Shown here one piece after another: positions 13,487-21,219 of a stretch of 41,719 nucleotides of DNA. Positions within the stretch are counted from its first letter, which is position 1, and the number at the start of each line of letters is the position of its first letter. The stretch comes from JBBTYG01 sp964418085. GTDB lineage: Bacteria; Patescibacteriota; Minisyncoccia; UBA6257; 2-01-FULL-56-20. Made by a program: the position numbers and the translations under genes. The notes under the pieces were generated by a model that was given only the letters and a program-made list of their open reading frames with translations, ran no database searches and was not told where the DNA came from. Where the stretch lies: NCBI GenBank assembly GCA_964418085.1, contig CAYQKB010000003.1:1-41719 (forward strand). Reading direction: 5' to 3'.

Positions 13487-13526
13487 GGTAGACGAAGTTT
13501 AATCATTGGTCTTTGAACAAAAACCG

Positions 13527-13985
13527 ATGACGGAAAACTTGTACTATCCGAGAAACAGCGCAACTCCATTGCTTATGAAAAACATCACATGGACAGACGG
13601 AATTGGCTCTAGGGGACGACAAAACAAACTACTAGTTATCCCTGCTGGAGAAAAACCATATTGGTTTAATGGCGGCTCGGATAAAAATGTCCGAGTTGCG
13701 TCTTCTCACTACACCAAAGATGGGAAGTGGAGCCGCACACAATACGAACTGGAAATCGCCGACAACGCTCGAGCTTTACCAGTGAGCCAAGGATGGGAAA
13801 GTGGAAAATGGCGGGAAGGTTTTGCGAAAGCCCTCGATTTGAAACCTACGGCAACATGGCAAGACGTTTCTACCATCCTCCAAATTCCAGAAGATAGCCT
13901 AATAGGTCCAAAACCGGAAAAAGGGCCAGGAAAGTTCGTAATCATTCCCGACGGCCCTCCTCCGAGTCAATCGGAGGTGGATTGA
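13527..13985 (+). CDS. hypothetical protein, about 152 aa
   Basis: The family is not recognised. The start is uncertain: ATG at 13527 is used here; TTG at 13506 and ATG at 13575 are alternatives, and none has a good Shine-Dalgarno. A second boxA-like string GGTCTTTGAACAA (13508-13520) lies just before. The protein is soluble, with I-T-W-T-D-G-I-G-S-R-G, W-F-N-G-G-S-D-K-N-V-R-V-A-S-S, and a Pro/Gly-rich C-terminus. It ends at a strong terminator at 14056. Confidence 0.65.
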   Translation: MTENLYYPRNSATPLLMKNITWTDGIGSRGRQNKLLVIPAGEKPYWFNGGSDKNVRVASSHYTKDGKWSRTQYELEIADNARALPVSQGWESGKWREGFAKALDLKPTATWQDVSTILQIPEDSLIGPKPEKGPGKFVIIPDGPPPSQSEVD

Positions 13986-14055
13986 AAAATCATACCGGTC
14001 TTAAATCTTAAAACGGTACTCGCTATCCTTAAACGAAAGCCGAAAGGCAAAAATA

Positions 14056-14088
14056 AACACTCGCAACCAATGCGAGTGTTGTTTTTTT
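14056..14088 (+). terminator. intrinsic terminator
   Basis: AACACTCGCA, a short loop and TGCGAGTGTT are followed by GTTTTTTT. It ends the 13527 gene and faces the S2P gene end. Confidence 0.85.
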
Positions 14089-14107
14089 ATTTGATGACTT
14101 AAAAAAA

Positions 14108-14734
14108 TTATGACGGAAAAAATAAAAAGAAATTGAACAATGCTTCAATAATCGGCTGGATAAGTTGAAAACCGAAAAAAAGAAAAATAATAATCAAAAT
14201 AAACCCGTTTTGTTCCAAGACATGAAAAATCCGGGCGGAGGTTTCATTTCGCGGGAGAATAGCAGGCAAAAGCTTCGAGCCATCAAGTGGCGGGATTGGT
14301 ACGAGATTGAATACGGCAAGAAGAAGATTCACCTGCACAATTGCCATAAAACTTTGAAGCAGGATTACCGAAGAAGGGTTTGTGGCATAGAGGATACGAA
14401 ACGCAACCGAAAAAATAATCGCGATTGAAAAATTTGAAATCGGCCCGGCGGCGGCGATCTTCGCTCCCCCGCTTACCGGATCACGCAAATTGTACGGATT
14501 GTACGGCACCGGCTTCGCCCAGCCAAAAACCATGCTGCCACGGGAGAGAAACCACATTGATATAGGAATAATAAATGAACCGAAAAGATCGAGATGTTTA
14601 ATCGGGTTTAAGGTTAATCGCCCCGCCTGCCGTGCAGTCGGATCGCCCAAATACTCCGCCACATATCCGTGCGAGACTTCGTGTACCACAACCGAAAAAA
14701 TCAATATGAGGATTTGAAAGATAAATGTTTCCAT
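14108..14734 (-). CDS. site-2 protease family (M50) intramembrane zinc protease
   Basis: 208 aa from ATG at 14734; a TTG seven codons earlier is less likely. H-E-V-S-H at residues 18-22 is the zinc HExxH inside the first membrane segment. The second motif N-L-V-P-I-P-P-L-D-G-S-K supplies the third ligand (Asp). There are four to five further hydrophobic segments. It belongs to the small, PDZ-free branch near Bacillus YwhC/SpoIVFB-like proteins. These proteases cut substrates inside the membrane; the substrate here is unknown. A minus-strand TGGTATACT (near 14779-14771) is a possible extended -10, close to the start of tRNA-Arg on the other strand. Confidence 0.9.
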   Translation of the reverse strand: METFIFQILILIFSVVVHEVSHGYVAEYLGDPTARQAGRLTLNPIKHLDLFGSFIIPISMWFLSRGSMVFGWAKPVPYNPYNLRDPVSGGAKIAAAGPISNFSIAIIFSVAFRILYATNPSSVILLQSFMAIVQVNLLLAVFNLVPIPPLDGSKLLPAILPRNETSARIFHVLEQNGFILIIIFLFFGFQLIQPIIEALFNFFLFFPS

Positions 14735-14795
14735 AGATGTTTTACTTCGGCGCAATATATTTGTATAAATAGTATACCATCTAGATTAATGGAAG

Positions 14796-14867
14796 GCCTC
14801 CGTGGTGAAATGGATATCATCACTGCCTTCGAAGCAGTTGTTTCAGGTTCGAATCCTGACGGAGGCA
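14796..14867 (+). tRNA. tRNA-Arg (anticodon TCG)
   Basis: 72 nt. Acceptor GCCTCCG pairs with CGGAGGC. The anticodon stem ACTGC/GCAGT encloses the loop CTTCGAA, and the T-arm is CAGG-TTCGAAT-CCTG with A as discriminator. CCA is not encoded. It reads CGA. A terminator follows at 14877 and a palindromic unit at 14919 that copies its T-arm. Confidence 0.93.
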
Positions 14868-14876
14868 CATGAAAAA

Positions 14877-14902
14877 GAGACGCTCTTGTGGCGTCTTTTT
14901 TT
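14877..14902 (+). terminator. terminator behind tRNA-Arg
   Basis: GAGACGC, a 6-nt loop and GGCGTC are followed by TTTTTTT. Confidence 0.8.
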
Positions 14903-14918
14903 CATGTTTGCGAACCGG

Positions 14919-15040
14919 CAGGATTCGAACAGCGGAGGGGGCCGGGGAACCGCGCTCGGTTCCCCGTATAGGAAAGAATTGAGAACCGAGGGTTCTGAAA
15001 GCGGAGCGAGTCTGCGAGTGAGTAGTTCGATTCCTTTCGG
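14919..15040 (+). repeat. tRNA-associated palindromic unit A (behind tRNA-Arg)
   Basis: It begins with CAGGATTCGAAC, the reverse complement of the tRNA-Arg T-arm, and ends with GTTCGATTCCTTTCGG, a degraded direct copy. Inside are AGCGGAGGGGGC, the hairpin GGGGAACCGCGCTCGGTTCC(CC), and GAACCGAGGGTTC. Units C and D share this core. Confidence 0.75.
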
Positions 15041-15147
15041 AAACACAAACAAAAACTTGGGTACACTTGCGGTATCTTTCTCGCTTGAATCAGTATTATA
15101 TTATTGCTACGCTATTCGTAGCGGTTTAACGTTAAAAACTGAAAATT

Positions 15148-15363
15148 ATGAAAGTGAAAGACTTATTCCAAACACTGCAAAGCATCCGCAACAGACGATA
15201 CATTGATCAGGATTGCTTCGATCACGGATTAGTCCCTGCCTGGAATATGATTGAAGAGCTCCTCGGAAGTTGTGAAGCCGACATCATTCTGACGGGTGAA
15301 CAAGACGCGGCCATTTCCCCATACCTCGCGAAAGAAAAATCCCTCAATACGGCCGCTGTATAG
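15148..15363 (+). CDS. hypothetical protein, 71 aa
   Basis: The family is not recognised. The protein is short and acidic: M-K-V-K-D-L-F-Q-T-L-Q-S-I-R-N, then D-Q-D-C-F-D-H-G-L-V-P-A-W-N-M-I-E-E-L-L and I-I-L-T-G-E-Q-D. The leader holds a hairpin GCTACGCTATTCGTAGC (15106-15122). There is no clear Shine-Dalgarno. A strong terminator follows at 15383, which supports it as a separate transcript. Confidence 0.65.
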   Translation: MKVKDLFQTLQSIRNRRYIDQDCFDHGLVPAWNMIEELLGSCEADIILTGEQDAAISPYLAKEKSLNTAAV

Positions 15364-15382
15364 CTGGCCACCCCACAACAAA

Positions 15383-15419
15383 CAAAGACCCAGCCAACCT
15401 CTGGGTCTTTGCATTTTTT
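15383..15419 (+). terminator. intrinsic terminator
   Basis: CAAAGACCCAG, a 7-nt loop and CTGGGTCTTTG are followed by CATTTTTT. The A-rich left side may also serve the Nudix gene on the other strand. Confidence 0.85.
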
Positions 15420-15426
15420 AAACATA

Positions 15427-15915
15427 TTACTTCGCTTTATTTACCCGAACAGCCTCGATTGACGCCGGATGTGTTATTCCTATCTCTGAATATGGAATTC
15501 CATTTTTATAATTCAGAATCGCTTCTTTTACGAAGCGGATAGTATTTTCTGGGAGCACATCAATAGAAATCCACCGAAGCTCACTACACTTATCCGGTTC
15601 GACATTCGTTATTTCTCCCCTCCATTTTTTCACCTCAAAGAATAAGTCGACCCTCTCGCCGGTATCATCGAGTTTCGAGCGATACATCATATGCGCAAAT
15701 TTTATATCTTCCGGAGCGATAACGATCCCGACCTCTTCACGAACTTCCCGAATCAACGCCCCAATTGGCAATTCTCCCGCCTCAACATGACCAGCGGGCA
15801 CGGAATACCAGTTGTCGTAATAGCCGGAACCCTGCCGCCGCAAGATTAAAATTTCATTTTCCTTTCGCAAAAATAAATATGAAGCTGAAACAGCTTTGTT
15901 TCTTTCTTTTGGCAT
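15427..15915 (-). CDS. Nudix hydrolase
   Basis: 162 aa. The Nudix box begins at residue 42: G-H-V-E-A-G-E, then R-E-V-R-E-E-V-G-I, all key residues present, so Mg-dependent cleavage of a nucleoside diphosphate-X substrate is expected. An N-terminal beta strand with I-L-I-L-R-R-Q-G-S-G-Y-Y-D-N-W precedes it. The layout is like MutT-type members, but the substrate cannot be read from sequence. It is convergent with the orphan at 15148 and divergent from tRNA-Lys. Confidence 0.92.
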   Translation of the reverse strand: MPKERNKAVSASYLFLRKENEILILRRQGSGYYDNWYSVPAGHVEAGELPIGALIREVREEVGIVIAPEDIKFAHMMYRSKLDDTGERVDLFFEVKKWRGEITNVEPDKCSELRWISIDVLPENTIRFVKEAILNYKNGIPYSEIGITHPASIEAVRVNKAK

Positions 15916-15940
15916 ATGATTCTTTTAAATTATAACAAAT

Positions 15941-15969
15941 TTGTATACAATACCTTTTAGACTTATATA
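15941..15969 (+). promoter_or_regulatory. promoter for tRNA-Lys
   Basis: TTGTAT, a 17-nt spacer and TATATA, 12 nt before the tRNA 5' end. Confidence 0.6.
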
Positions 15970-15981
15970 GTAAAAGATCTC

Positions 15982-16054
15982 GCCCCTATAGCTCAGTTGG
16001 TAGAGCAACTCCCTCTTAAGGAGATGGTCGCAGGTTCGAATCCTGCTGGGGGCA
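15982..16054 (+). tRNA. tRNA-Lys (anticodon CTT)
   Basis: 73 nt. Acceptor GCCCCTA pairs with TGGGGGC. D-arm GCTC...GAGC, anticodon stem ACTCC/GGAGA (first pair mismatched) with loop CTCTTAA, T-arm GCAGG-TTCGAAT-CCTGC, discriminator A. CCA is not encoded. Two palindromic units that copy its T-arm follow. Confidence 0.93.
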
Positions 16055-16069
16055 CACGAAGTTTGACAC

Positions 16070-16196
16070 CAGCAGGATTCGAACGGGAAAGGGGTCGGGA
16101 AAACGAGAGTTTTCCCGTGGCGGATTTTCTCAAACCGAGGGGTTTGAGAAAATTTTACTTTAGTAAAATTTTGTTCGACTCCCTGCTGGGCGCACA
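16070..16196 (+). repeat. tRNA-associated palindromic unit B (behind tRNA-Lys, diverged core)
   Basis: It starts with CAGCAGGATTCGAAC (inverse of the tRNA-Lys T-arm) and ends with GTTCGACTCCCTGCTGGGCG (a near copy of the tRNA 3' end). The core differs from units A, C and D but has three successive hairpins: GGGAAAAC/GTTTTCCC, TTTTCTCAAACC/GGTTTGAGAAAA and ATTTTACTTTAGTAAAAT. Confidence 0.75.
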
Positions 16197-16351
16197 CAGC
16201 AGGATTCGAACAGCGGAGGGGGCTCGCCTCGCTGAAGCTTCGGCGAAGCGGGTCGGAGGGAACGCAGCCGGGTTCCCTCCGTGTAGGAAGTTATTCGGAA
16301 CCGAGGGTTCCGAAGGAGCGAAGCGACGTTCGACTCCCTGCTGGGCGCACA
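16197..16351 (+). repeat. tRNA-associated palindromic unit C (behind unit B)
   Basis: Same ends as unit B, arranged directly behind it. The core has AGCGGAGGGGGCTCGCCTCG, the hairpin with GCTTCGGCGAAGC, GGAGGGAAC.../GTTCCCTCC, the linker TGTAGGAAGTTATT, the hairpin TTCGGAACCGAGGGTTCCGA and GGAGCGAAGCGAC. Unit D behind tRNA-Glu is nearly the same in the core but has ends matching tRNA-Glu. Confidence 0.8.
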
Positions 16352-16356
16352 TCGGA

Positions 16357-16399
16357 AAATAAAAAAGGGGTTTGAGTGCTTTCGCTTCTCAAACCCCTT
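16357..16399 (-). terminator. terminator of the 16421 gene
   Basis: On the minus strand AAGGGGTTTGAG, a short loop and CTCAAACCCCTT are followed by TTTTATTTT. Confidence 0.8.
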
Positions 16400-16420
16400 G
16401 GATTGTGCGCAATTCTGCGC

Positions 16421-18580
16421 TTACTGAACGACGACGGCCCGATAAAACCGAACCCCTGTTGGGCTTGGCTCGATCGCAAAGCCGTACTGGATATAGCCGT
16501 TGCTGTCACTGAGTGGGAACGGTGTCACGTCAACCCAGACATTCATGTCGGTTGAAGTCTGAATCTTATAGAGAGCACCGCTCATAACAAAGAACCGAAC
16601 TTCCACCAAGTCCGGAAGCCCGTTGAGCCTGCTTGGAGTAACTCTGATGAAGTCGAGCTGTGCCGGATTGCACTGCACGAGCATATCAATGAGGAGTCGG
16701 CCGTTAACCGGCACAACTCTCGCGGAGGTTTCGCCCTTGAAGTTCGCGAACCGACTGCCGTCAATGTCGAACGTGAGCTTATCTCCCGTGTGAAGAGATG
16801 TGGTAACTGTACCGGTGAGCCGGACGGTGACCGGCGTGTCCTTTTCGAACCGGAAGTTTCTGTTGCCGGTGATCGAGATCACGCCGTGGAGAACATCCGT
16901 TGATGGCGTGAGCGTGAGCGTCACCCTGGACGCAAAGCCGGTTCCCGATGTGCTTACGACCTGGATTGGATTCAGATCGAGAAGCGATGAGGTGCCACCG
17001 GAACCGTTGGTACGCGTGAGCGTTATCGGTACGTCAATTGTGGCGCCATTGCCGTTCACCGACTCGTCATTCGCCTGAAGAACAAATTCGACAAGCGTAC
17101 TGTTTACCCCTCCCTGTATTCGCCGAGGAAGAGTCGGAGACGGCAAGATCGTCAGACTTCCTGACGCAATGACGGTCGTGACCTGTCCCGGGTTCGCTAT
17201 GAAGTGCGTGGTAATCGGCAAAGCGGAAACCGCGCATTGTCCCGGAATGTTGCCTCCGGTATCCACAACGCCCCATTGCATAGTGGCGCCGGGCGCAGAC
17301 AAAACATCTGCACGCAGAATAAGGAGTTTCACTTCACCCCGCCGTACAACCAGCGCGTTGGTGAAGGCGAATGCCCAAAACCGCTGTGTGGCGTTCGTGC
17401 TCAAGAACACGCCCGATGCAACAGAGCCGCAGTCGTACAGATTGACGTTTTCGACGTCGGTCGTCCCAGTGAAAAAGAGTGAAACCGGCAGTTGAAAGAG
17501 CCGGATATCTTCACTTGAATTTGACGCGTCGAGCACGTATATCGCGAGTTGCACCTGTCTGGAACCAGTGACAACGGTCGCTGGCTCCGAACCATCGAGG
17601 AGACTGATGACAAGCGAAGGCCCGAGAACCGGGACAGAATCGCTGAACACCTCGCCATTTCGTACCAATTCATAGCCCCAAACCTTCCCACGAACGTGAT
17701 GAATCCGTGAAGCGTCAATAGACACGGCAACCATATCTCCCGGAGAAACGGAGCCGTTAACGACTCCCCTCACGCTCAAGATATGGGTTCCCTGAGACAG
17801 TGGCACGAATTGATAGAACGTGCCAGCGCTTACGAATGGATCGGAAGTTGGGGTCACATCAATCGGTCCCGCAAGCACAGTTGATCCTTCCATGAGCACC
17901 ACGCTTGTATAACTGAGGGGCGAACTCGACCATGAGAAGATGTTGAATTCGGTCCCTCCCACAACTATCGGTTCTTCGATTCCAACATTGTACGCAAACT
18001 GGCCGAAGAGTTGCTGCCGGAGCCCGATGGCCGCGATCTCGTTGATCGGAGAAACGGGGGCGATGTCGAGCGACCCCACCGTAATGGAGTCAATGGTGTG
18101 CGTTGCCCCCGCTGGAAGCGAACCGATCAAAGGCAACGATGCATTGATTCGGGTGATTGCAAGACTCACCGTGCGGCCATGCCACTGCGATAAGTCCTGT
18201 GCAAAATCTCCCGCAACAACGATCTTGTATGAATGCCCCGGAAGCAACGGTTCGTTGAGCGCGATAACAGTGTCTGAGCCCGAGGTATTAGGCAGTGACC
18301 TGCCAATTACTCTCCCAAAATCATCGAGAGCGACGATGCTCGAGAAGGCCTGAGCCGGAGCAGTGCCACCCCGCGTGACGACGATGCTGTTTGCCACCCC
18401 CGCCTGAGATACCGGCACAAGACTCATTGAGCTGAAGGTAAGCCGCGCACCTCCTTCTGGAACGGAAAGCGACGGAGGCGCCGGATCCGGCTGGATGGTG
18501 ATGCTGCCCGCAGCGAAGCCAATTCCCGGGTTCAAAAACCACAAGGCGACAATTCCCGATACTAATGTACTTCTTTTCAT
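16421..18580 (-). CDS. large secreted beta-rich surface protein, 719 aa
   Basis: AAAGGAAAC before the ATG is a good Shine-Dalgarno. Residues 1-24 form a Sec signal peptide ending F-A-A-G. The rest is rich in Ser, Thr, Val and Gly with no membrane segment, as in stacked Ig-like or fibronectin-like domains. Only two or three cysteines per half are seen. The last 60 residues (Y-K-I-Q-T-S-T-D-M-N-V-W-V-D-V-T-P to R-F-Y-R-A-V-V) resemble the C-terminal domain found on many secreted Verrucomicrobia/Bacteroidetes-type proteins. Codons look more GC-rich than in neighbouring genes, which hints at acquisition. Role unknown; adhesion or surface coat is a guess. Confidence 0.75.
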   Translation of the reverse strand: MKRSTLVSGIVALWFLNPGIGFAAGSITIQPDPAPPSLSVPEGGARLTFSSMSLVPVSQAGVANSIVVTRGGTAPAQAFSSIVALDDFGRVIGRSLPNTSGSDTVIALNEPLLPGHSYKIVVAGDFAQDLSQWHGRTVSLAITRINASLPLIGSLPAGATHTIDSITVGSLDIAPVSPINEIAAIGLRQQLFGQFAYNVGIEEPIVVGGTEFNIFSWSSSPLSYTSVVLMEGSTVLAGPIDVTPTSDPFVSAGTFYQFVPLSQGTHILSVRGVVNGSVSPGDMVAVSIDASRIHHVRGKVWGYELVRNGEVFSDSVPVLGPSLVISLLDGSEPATVVTGSRQVQLAIYVLDASNSSEDIRLFQLPVSLFFTGTTDVENVNLYDCGSVASGVFLSTNATQRFWAFAFTNALVVRRGEVKLLILRADVLSAPGATMQWGVVDTGGNIPGQCAVSALPITTHFIANPGQVTTVIASGSLTILPSPTLPRRIQGGVNSTLVEFVLQANDESVNGNGATIDVPITLTRTNGSGGTSSLLDLNPIQVVSTSGTGFASRVTLTLTPSTDVLHGVISITGNRNFRFEKDTPVTVRLTGTVTTSLHTGDKLTFDIDGSRFANFKGETSARVVPVNGRLLIDMLVQCNPAQLDFIRVTPSRLNGLPDLVEVRFFVMSGALYKIQTSTDMNVWVDVTPFPLSDSNGYIQYGFAIEPSPTGVRFYRAVVVQ

Positions 18581-18835
18581 AACTGTTTCCTTTCATTAAC
18601 CGTGTTTCAGTGTTTCTTTCGTGTTACTGACCTTATTATCAAGGTGCTTAATGATAAGCCGTATCAAGAGGACGACTATTTCAAGAAGTCCCCCAATCTG
18701 GCTTAGAAAGGAAACATACATACTTTATAAAAATAAGTCAATATTTTTGAATACGTAGTGAAACACAAAAAATGCCGCCCGCGGGCGTTCGTATTCATCT
18801 ACCAAGAGTGGTATAATGTCCTGCACATGGGTCCG
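18581..18835. other. divergent intergenic region between the surface protein and recG
   Basis: AT-rich, with no supported gene. It holds a GAAAGGAAAC string at 18705-18714 that recalls the Shine-Dalgarno of the 16421 gene but has no start codon behind it. Confidence 0.4.
18809..18817 (+). promoter_or_regulatory. extended -10 promoter for recG
   Basis: TGGTATAAT is an extended -10 element with a perfect TATAAT. No convincing -35 is seen. The same string occurs at 32451 before the DUF378-like gene. Confidence 0.6.
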
Positions 18836-18954
18836 GTTAGAGATACCCCATCTTTGTTTATATGGTTTATGCTTTTACAAAATCTAGTAATGTGTATCTG
18901 TCATGTGTAAAATTAACGGAAACGCAGAGCGTTTCCTATCTCTAACGAGATGGG
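18836..18954 (+). promoter_or_regulatory. structured recG leader with alternative pairings
   Basis: GTTAGAGATA (18836-18845) pairs perfectly with TATCTCTAAC (18937-18946). GGAAACGC/GCGTTTCC forms a hairpin inside. CCCATC (18846-18851) can instead pair with GATGGG (18949-18954), which includes the recG ATG. The two long-range pairings cannot nest together. Confidence 0.55.
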
Positions 18955-21130
18955 CGGGACACAGCTAGACACTCCCCTTTCGGAGACGCCCGGGATTCCC
19001 ACCGGCTTTTTAAAAAAACTTCAGAAGCTTGGACTCCGCACCGTTCACGATCTTCTATGGCACTTTCCCGTTCGATATGAGGATTTTTCGGACGTATATA
19101 AAATTTCTGACGTAGCTCCCGGCCAGCTCGCAACAATACGGGGCACAGTTGAGGACATAGAGATGCGCCGTGCGTGGCGAAAAAATATCACGATAGTTGA
19201 AGCTGTGATTACCGATGAGAGCGGTTCAATCAAAGCAATTTGGTTTAATCAGCCGTATATTCTGCAAACGCTGAAACCCGGACGCGTCGCCAATTTATCC
19301 GGAAAAGTGGGAATGACAAACTCCGATCTGTATTTAAGAAACCCGGCATACGAATTTGTAGACACAAAAAAGAAAACGACCATGCACACCGCGCGGCTCG
19401 TTCCGGTGTATTCCGAAACCCGCGGGTTTACATCGCGCGGGATCCGATTCCTGATCCAGCGTGTACTCGGCAATAGTGAGGACATCGAAGAGTGGCTGCC
19501 GGAAACAATCCTTCACGAACGGGCGTTTCCGGAAATCAGCGCTGCGCTTCACGCTATTCACTTTCCGGATAAAATCGCGGATGCCGAATCCGCCCGTCGC
19601 CGGTTCGCGTTCGAAAATCTTTTCTTGCTCCAGCTTGTCAATCTTCGCCGCAAGGAAAAACTCGCCGAAGCAAAAGCACCGACGATCAAAACCTATCTCG
19701 AGGAGCTGAAAAAAATGATCGCCGCGTTGCCATTTGAGCTTACCTTTTCCCAAAAACGGTCGCTGTGGGAAATTCTGAAAGACATGGAACGGCCGAGACC
19801 GATGAATCGCCTGCTTCAGGGGGATGTCGGCTCTGGAAAAACAGTGGTTGCAGCCCTCGCCGCGTTCGTCGCGGCGCGAAACGGATACCAAACCGCGATC
19901 ATGGCGCCGACAGAGGTTTTGGCAAACCAACATTTTGCAACACTGGGAAAACTTCTCGCACTGCTTGAATTGCCGCACAAGCCCGCAATCGGAATCCTTA
20001 CCGGAAGCACGGCAAAGGTATTATATGAAGCGGATCTCCACGCGGAAATAAAAAAAGATACGCTGACCCGCAAAATAGCATCCGGAGACATCGAGATTGT
20101 CGTAGGGACACACTCCCTTATTTCCAGAAAAAATAAAGGATCGGTCACATTTAAAAAAATAGGTCTGGTTGTGATAGACGAACAACACCGCTTTGGCGTC
20201 CGCCAGCGGGCACTTTTAGCCACCGGAACCGAAAAAAATGTGCCGATCCCCCATTTTTTGAGCATGAGCGCGACGCCAATTCCTCGAACGCTTATGCTCA
20301 CGGTTTTCGGAGATTTGGATATTTCGCTCATTGAGGAAATGCCGGCGGGAAGAAAACGCGTGATAACAAAAATAGTTCCCCCGCACGAGCGAAACAGCGC
20401 GTACGAATTTATTCGCTCCGAGGTTCAGGCGGGCAGACAGGCATTTGTTATCTGTCCGCGCATTCTGCCGCCGGAAGAAAATCCCGAAGAAACGGAAAAA
20501 AATAATTCACAGTATTATCGGTCGCCACTGTTCAAAAAACTGGAAGTAAAATCAGCCACGGAAGAATATGAAAAACTTTCAAAAAAAATCTTCCCCGAGC
20601 TTTCTGTTGCCCTACTTCATGGACAACTAAAGGCAAACGAAAAAAATGCGATCATGAATGAATTTCGCAAAGGAAAAACCGACATCCTCGTTTCAACATC
20701 AGTTATTGAAGTCGGCGTTGATGTTCCGAATGCCACAATCATGATGATCGAAGGAAGCGAGCGATTCGGATTGGCGCAGATTTATCAGTTTCGCGGACGT
20801 GTTGGCCGTGGCGAGCATCAATCGCATTGCTTTTTATTCACCGATTCGGAAAGCAGTTCTACTGCGTCGCGCCTCGAAGCGATCATCGAGGCGAAAAATG
20901 GATTTGAACTCGCCGAACGGGATTTGAAACTGCGCGGCCCGGGAGAATTTTTGGGAGAATCGCAAACGGGATTCCCGGACAGCATGATGTCCGGTCTCAA
21001 AGATCTCGCGCTGGTGGTTGGAAGCCGCCGCGATGCCTCGGCGCTCCTCACCACCGACCCGAAATTCAAAAAGCATCCGCTTCTCGCCGAAAAGCTCGAT
21101 GCGTTCGAAAAACTGATTCACCTGGAATAA
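18950..21130 (+). CDS. recG: ATP-dependent DNA helicase RecG
   Basis: 726 aa. An OB-fold wedge domain spans about residues 60-150. Walker A G-D-V-G-S-G-K-T is near residues 290-297, D-E-Q-H near 410-413, M-S-A-T-P-I-P-R-T (motif III) follows, and the C-terminal helicase half holds H-G-Q-L, S-T-S-V-I-E-V-G-V-D-V and Q-F-R-G-R-V-G-R-G. RecG remodels stalled replication forks and branch-migrates recombination intermediates. It is monocistronic on the plus strand behind a structured leader. Confidence 0.97.
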   Translation: MGGTQLDTPLSETPGIPTGFLKKLQKLGLRTVHDLLWHFPVRYEDFSDVYKISDVAPGQLATIRGTVEDIEMRRAWRKNITIVEAVITDESGSIKAIWFNQPYILQTLKPGRVANLSGKVGMTNSDLYLRNPAYEFVDTKKKTTMHTARLVPVYSETRGFTSRGIRFLIQRVLGNSEDIEEWLPETILHERAFPEISAALHAIHFPDKIADAESARRRFAFENLFLLQLVNLRRKEKLAEAKAPTIKTYLEELKKMIAALPFELTFSQKRSLWEILKDMERPRPMNRLLQGDVGSGKTVVAALAAFVAARNGYQTAIMAPTEVLANQHFATLGKLLALLELPHKPAIGILTGSTAKVLYEADLHAEIKKDTLTRKIASGDIEIVVGTHSLISRKNKGSVTFKKIGLVVIDEQHRFGVRQRALLATGTEKNVPIPHFLSMSATPIPRTLMLTVFGDLDISLIEEMPAGRKRVITKIVPPHERNSAYEFIRSEVQAGRQAFVICPRILPPEENPEETEKNNSQYYRSPLFKKLEVKSATEEYEKLSKKIFPELSVALLHGQLKANEKNAIMNEFRKGKTDILVSTSVIEVGVDVPNATIMMIEGSERFGLAQIYQFRGRVGRGEHQSHCFLFTDSESSSTASRLEAIIEAKNGFELAERDLKLRGPGEFLGESQTGFPDSMMSGLKDLALVVGSRRDASALLTTDPKFKKHPLLAEKLDAFEKLIHLE

Positions 21131-21133
21131 TAA

Positions 21134-21219
21134 AAATCAAAAATTAAATATCAAATATCAAAAACGATAAATTCTGACGAAATGAAACAATTCAAAATTT
21201 TTTATTTTTTATTTCGATT
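21134..21219. repeat. AT-rich word-repeat spacer between recG and the 21220 gene
   Basis: AAAATCAAAAATTAAATATC on the left and TTTTTTATTTCGATTTT on the right are roughly complementary. It could act as a weak bidirectional terminator. Confidence 0.45.

Noticed and set aside
14802..15206. Open frame of 134 codons starting inside tRNA-Arg
   Set aside because: It overlaps the tRNA, its terminator and unit A.
16070..16351. CRISPR array
   Set aside because: The repeats are palindromic units with different cores, not short direct repeats with equal spacers, and no cas gene is present.
15997..16362. Open frame of 121 codons across tRNA-Lys and units B/C
   Set aside because: It overlaps the tRNA and the structured repeats; no promoter or Shine-Dalgarno of its own.
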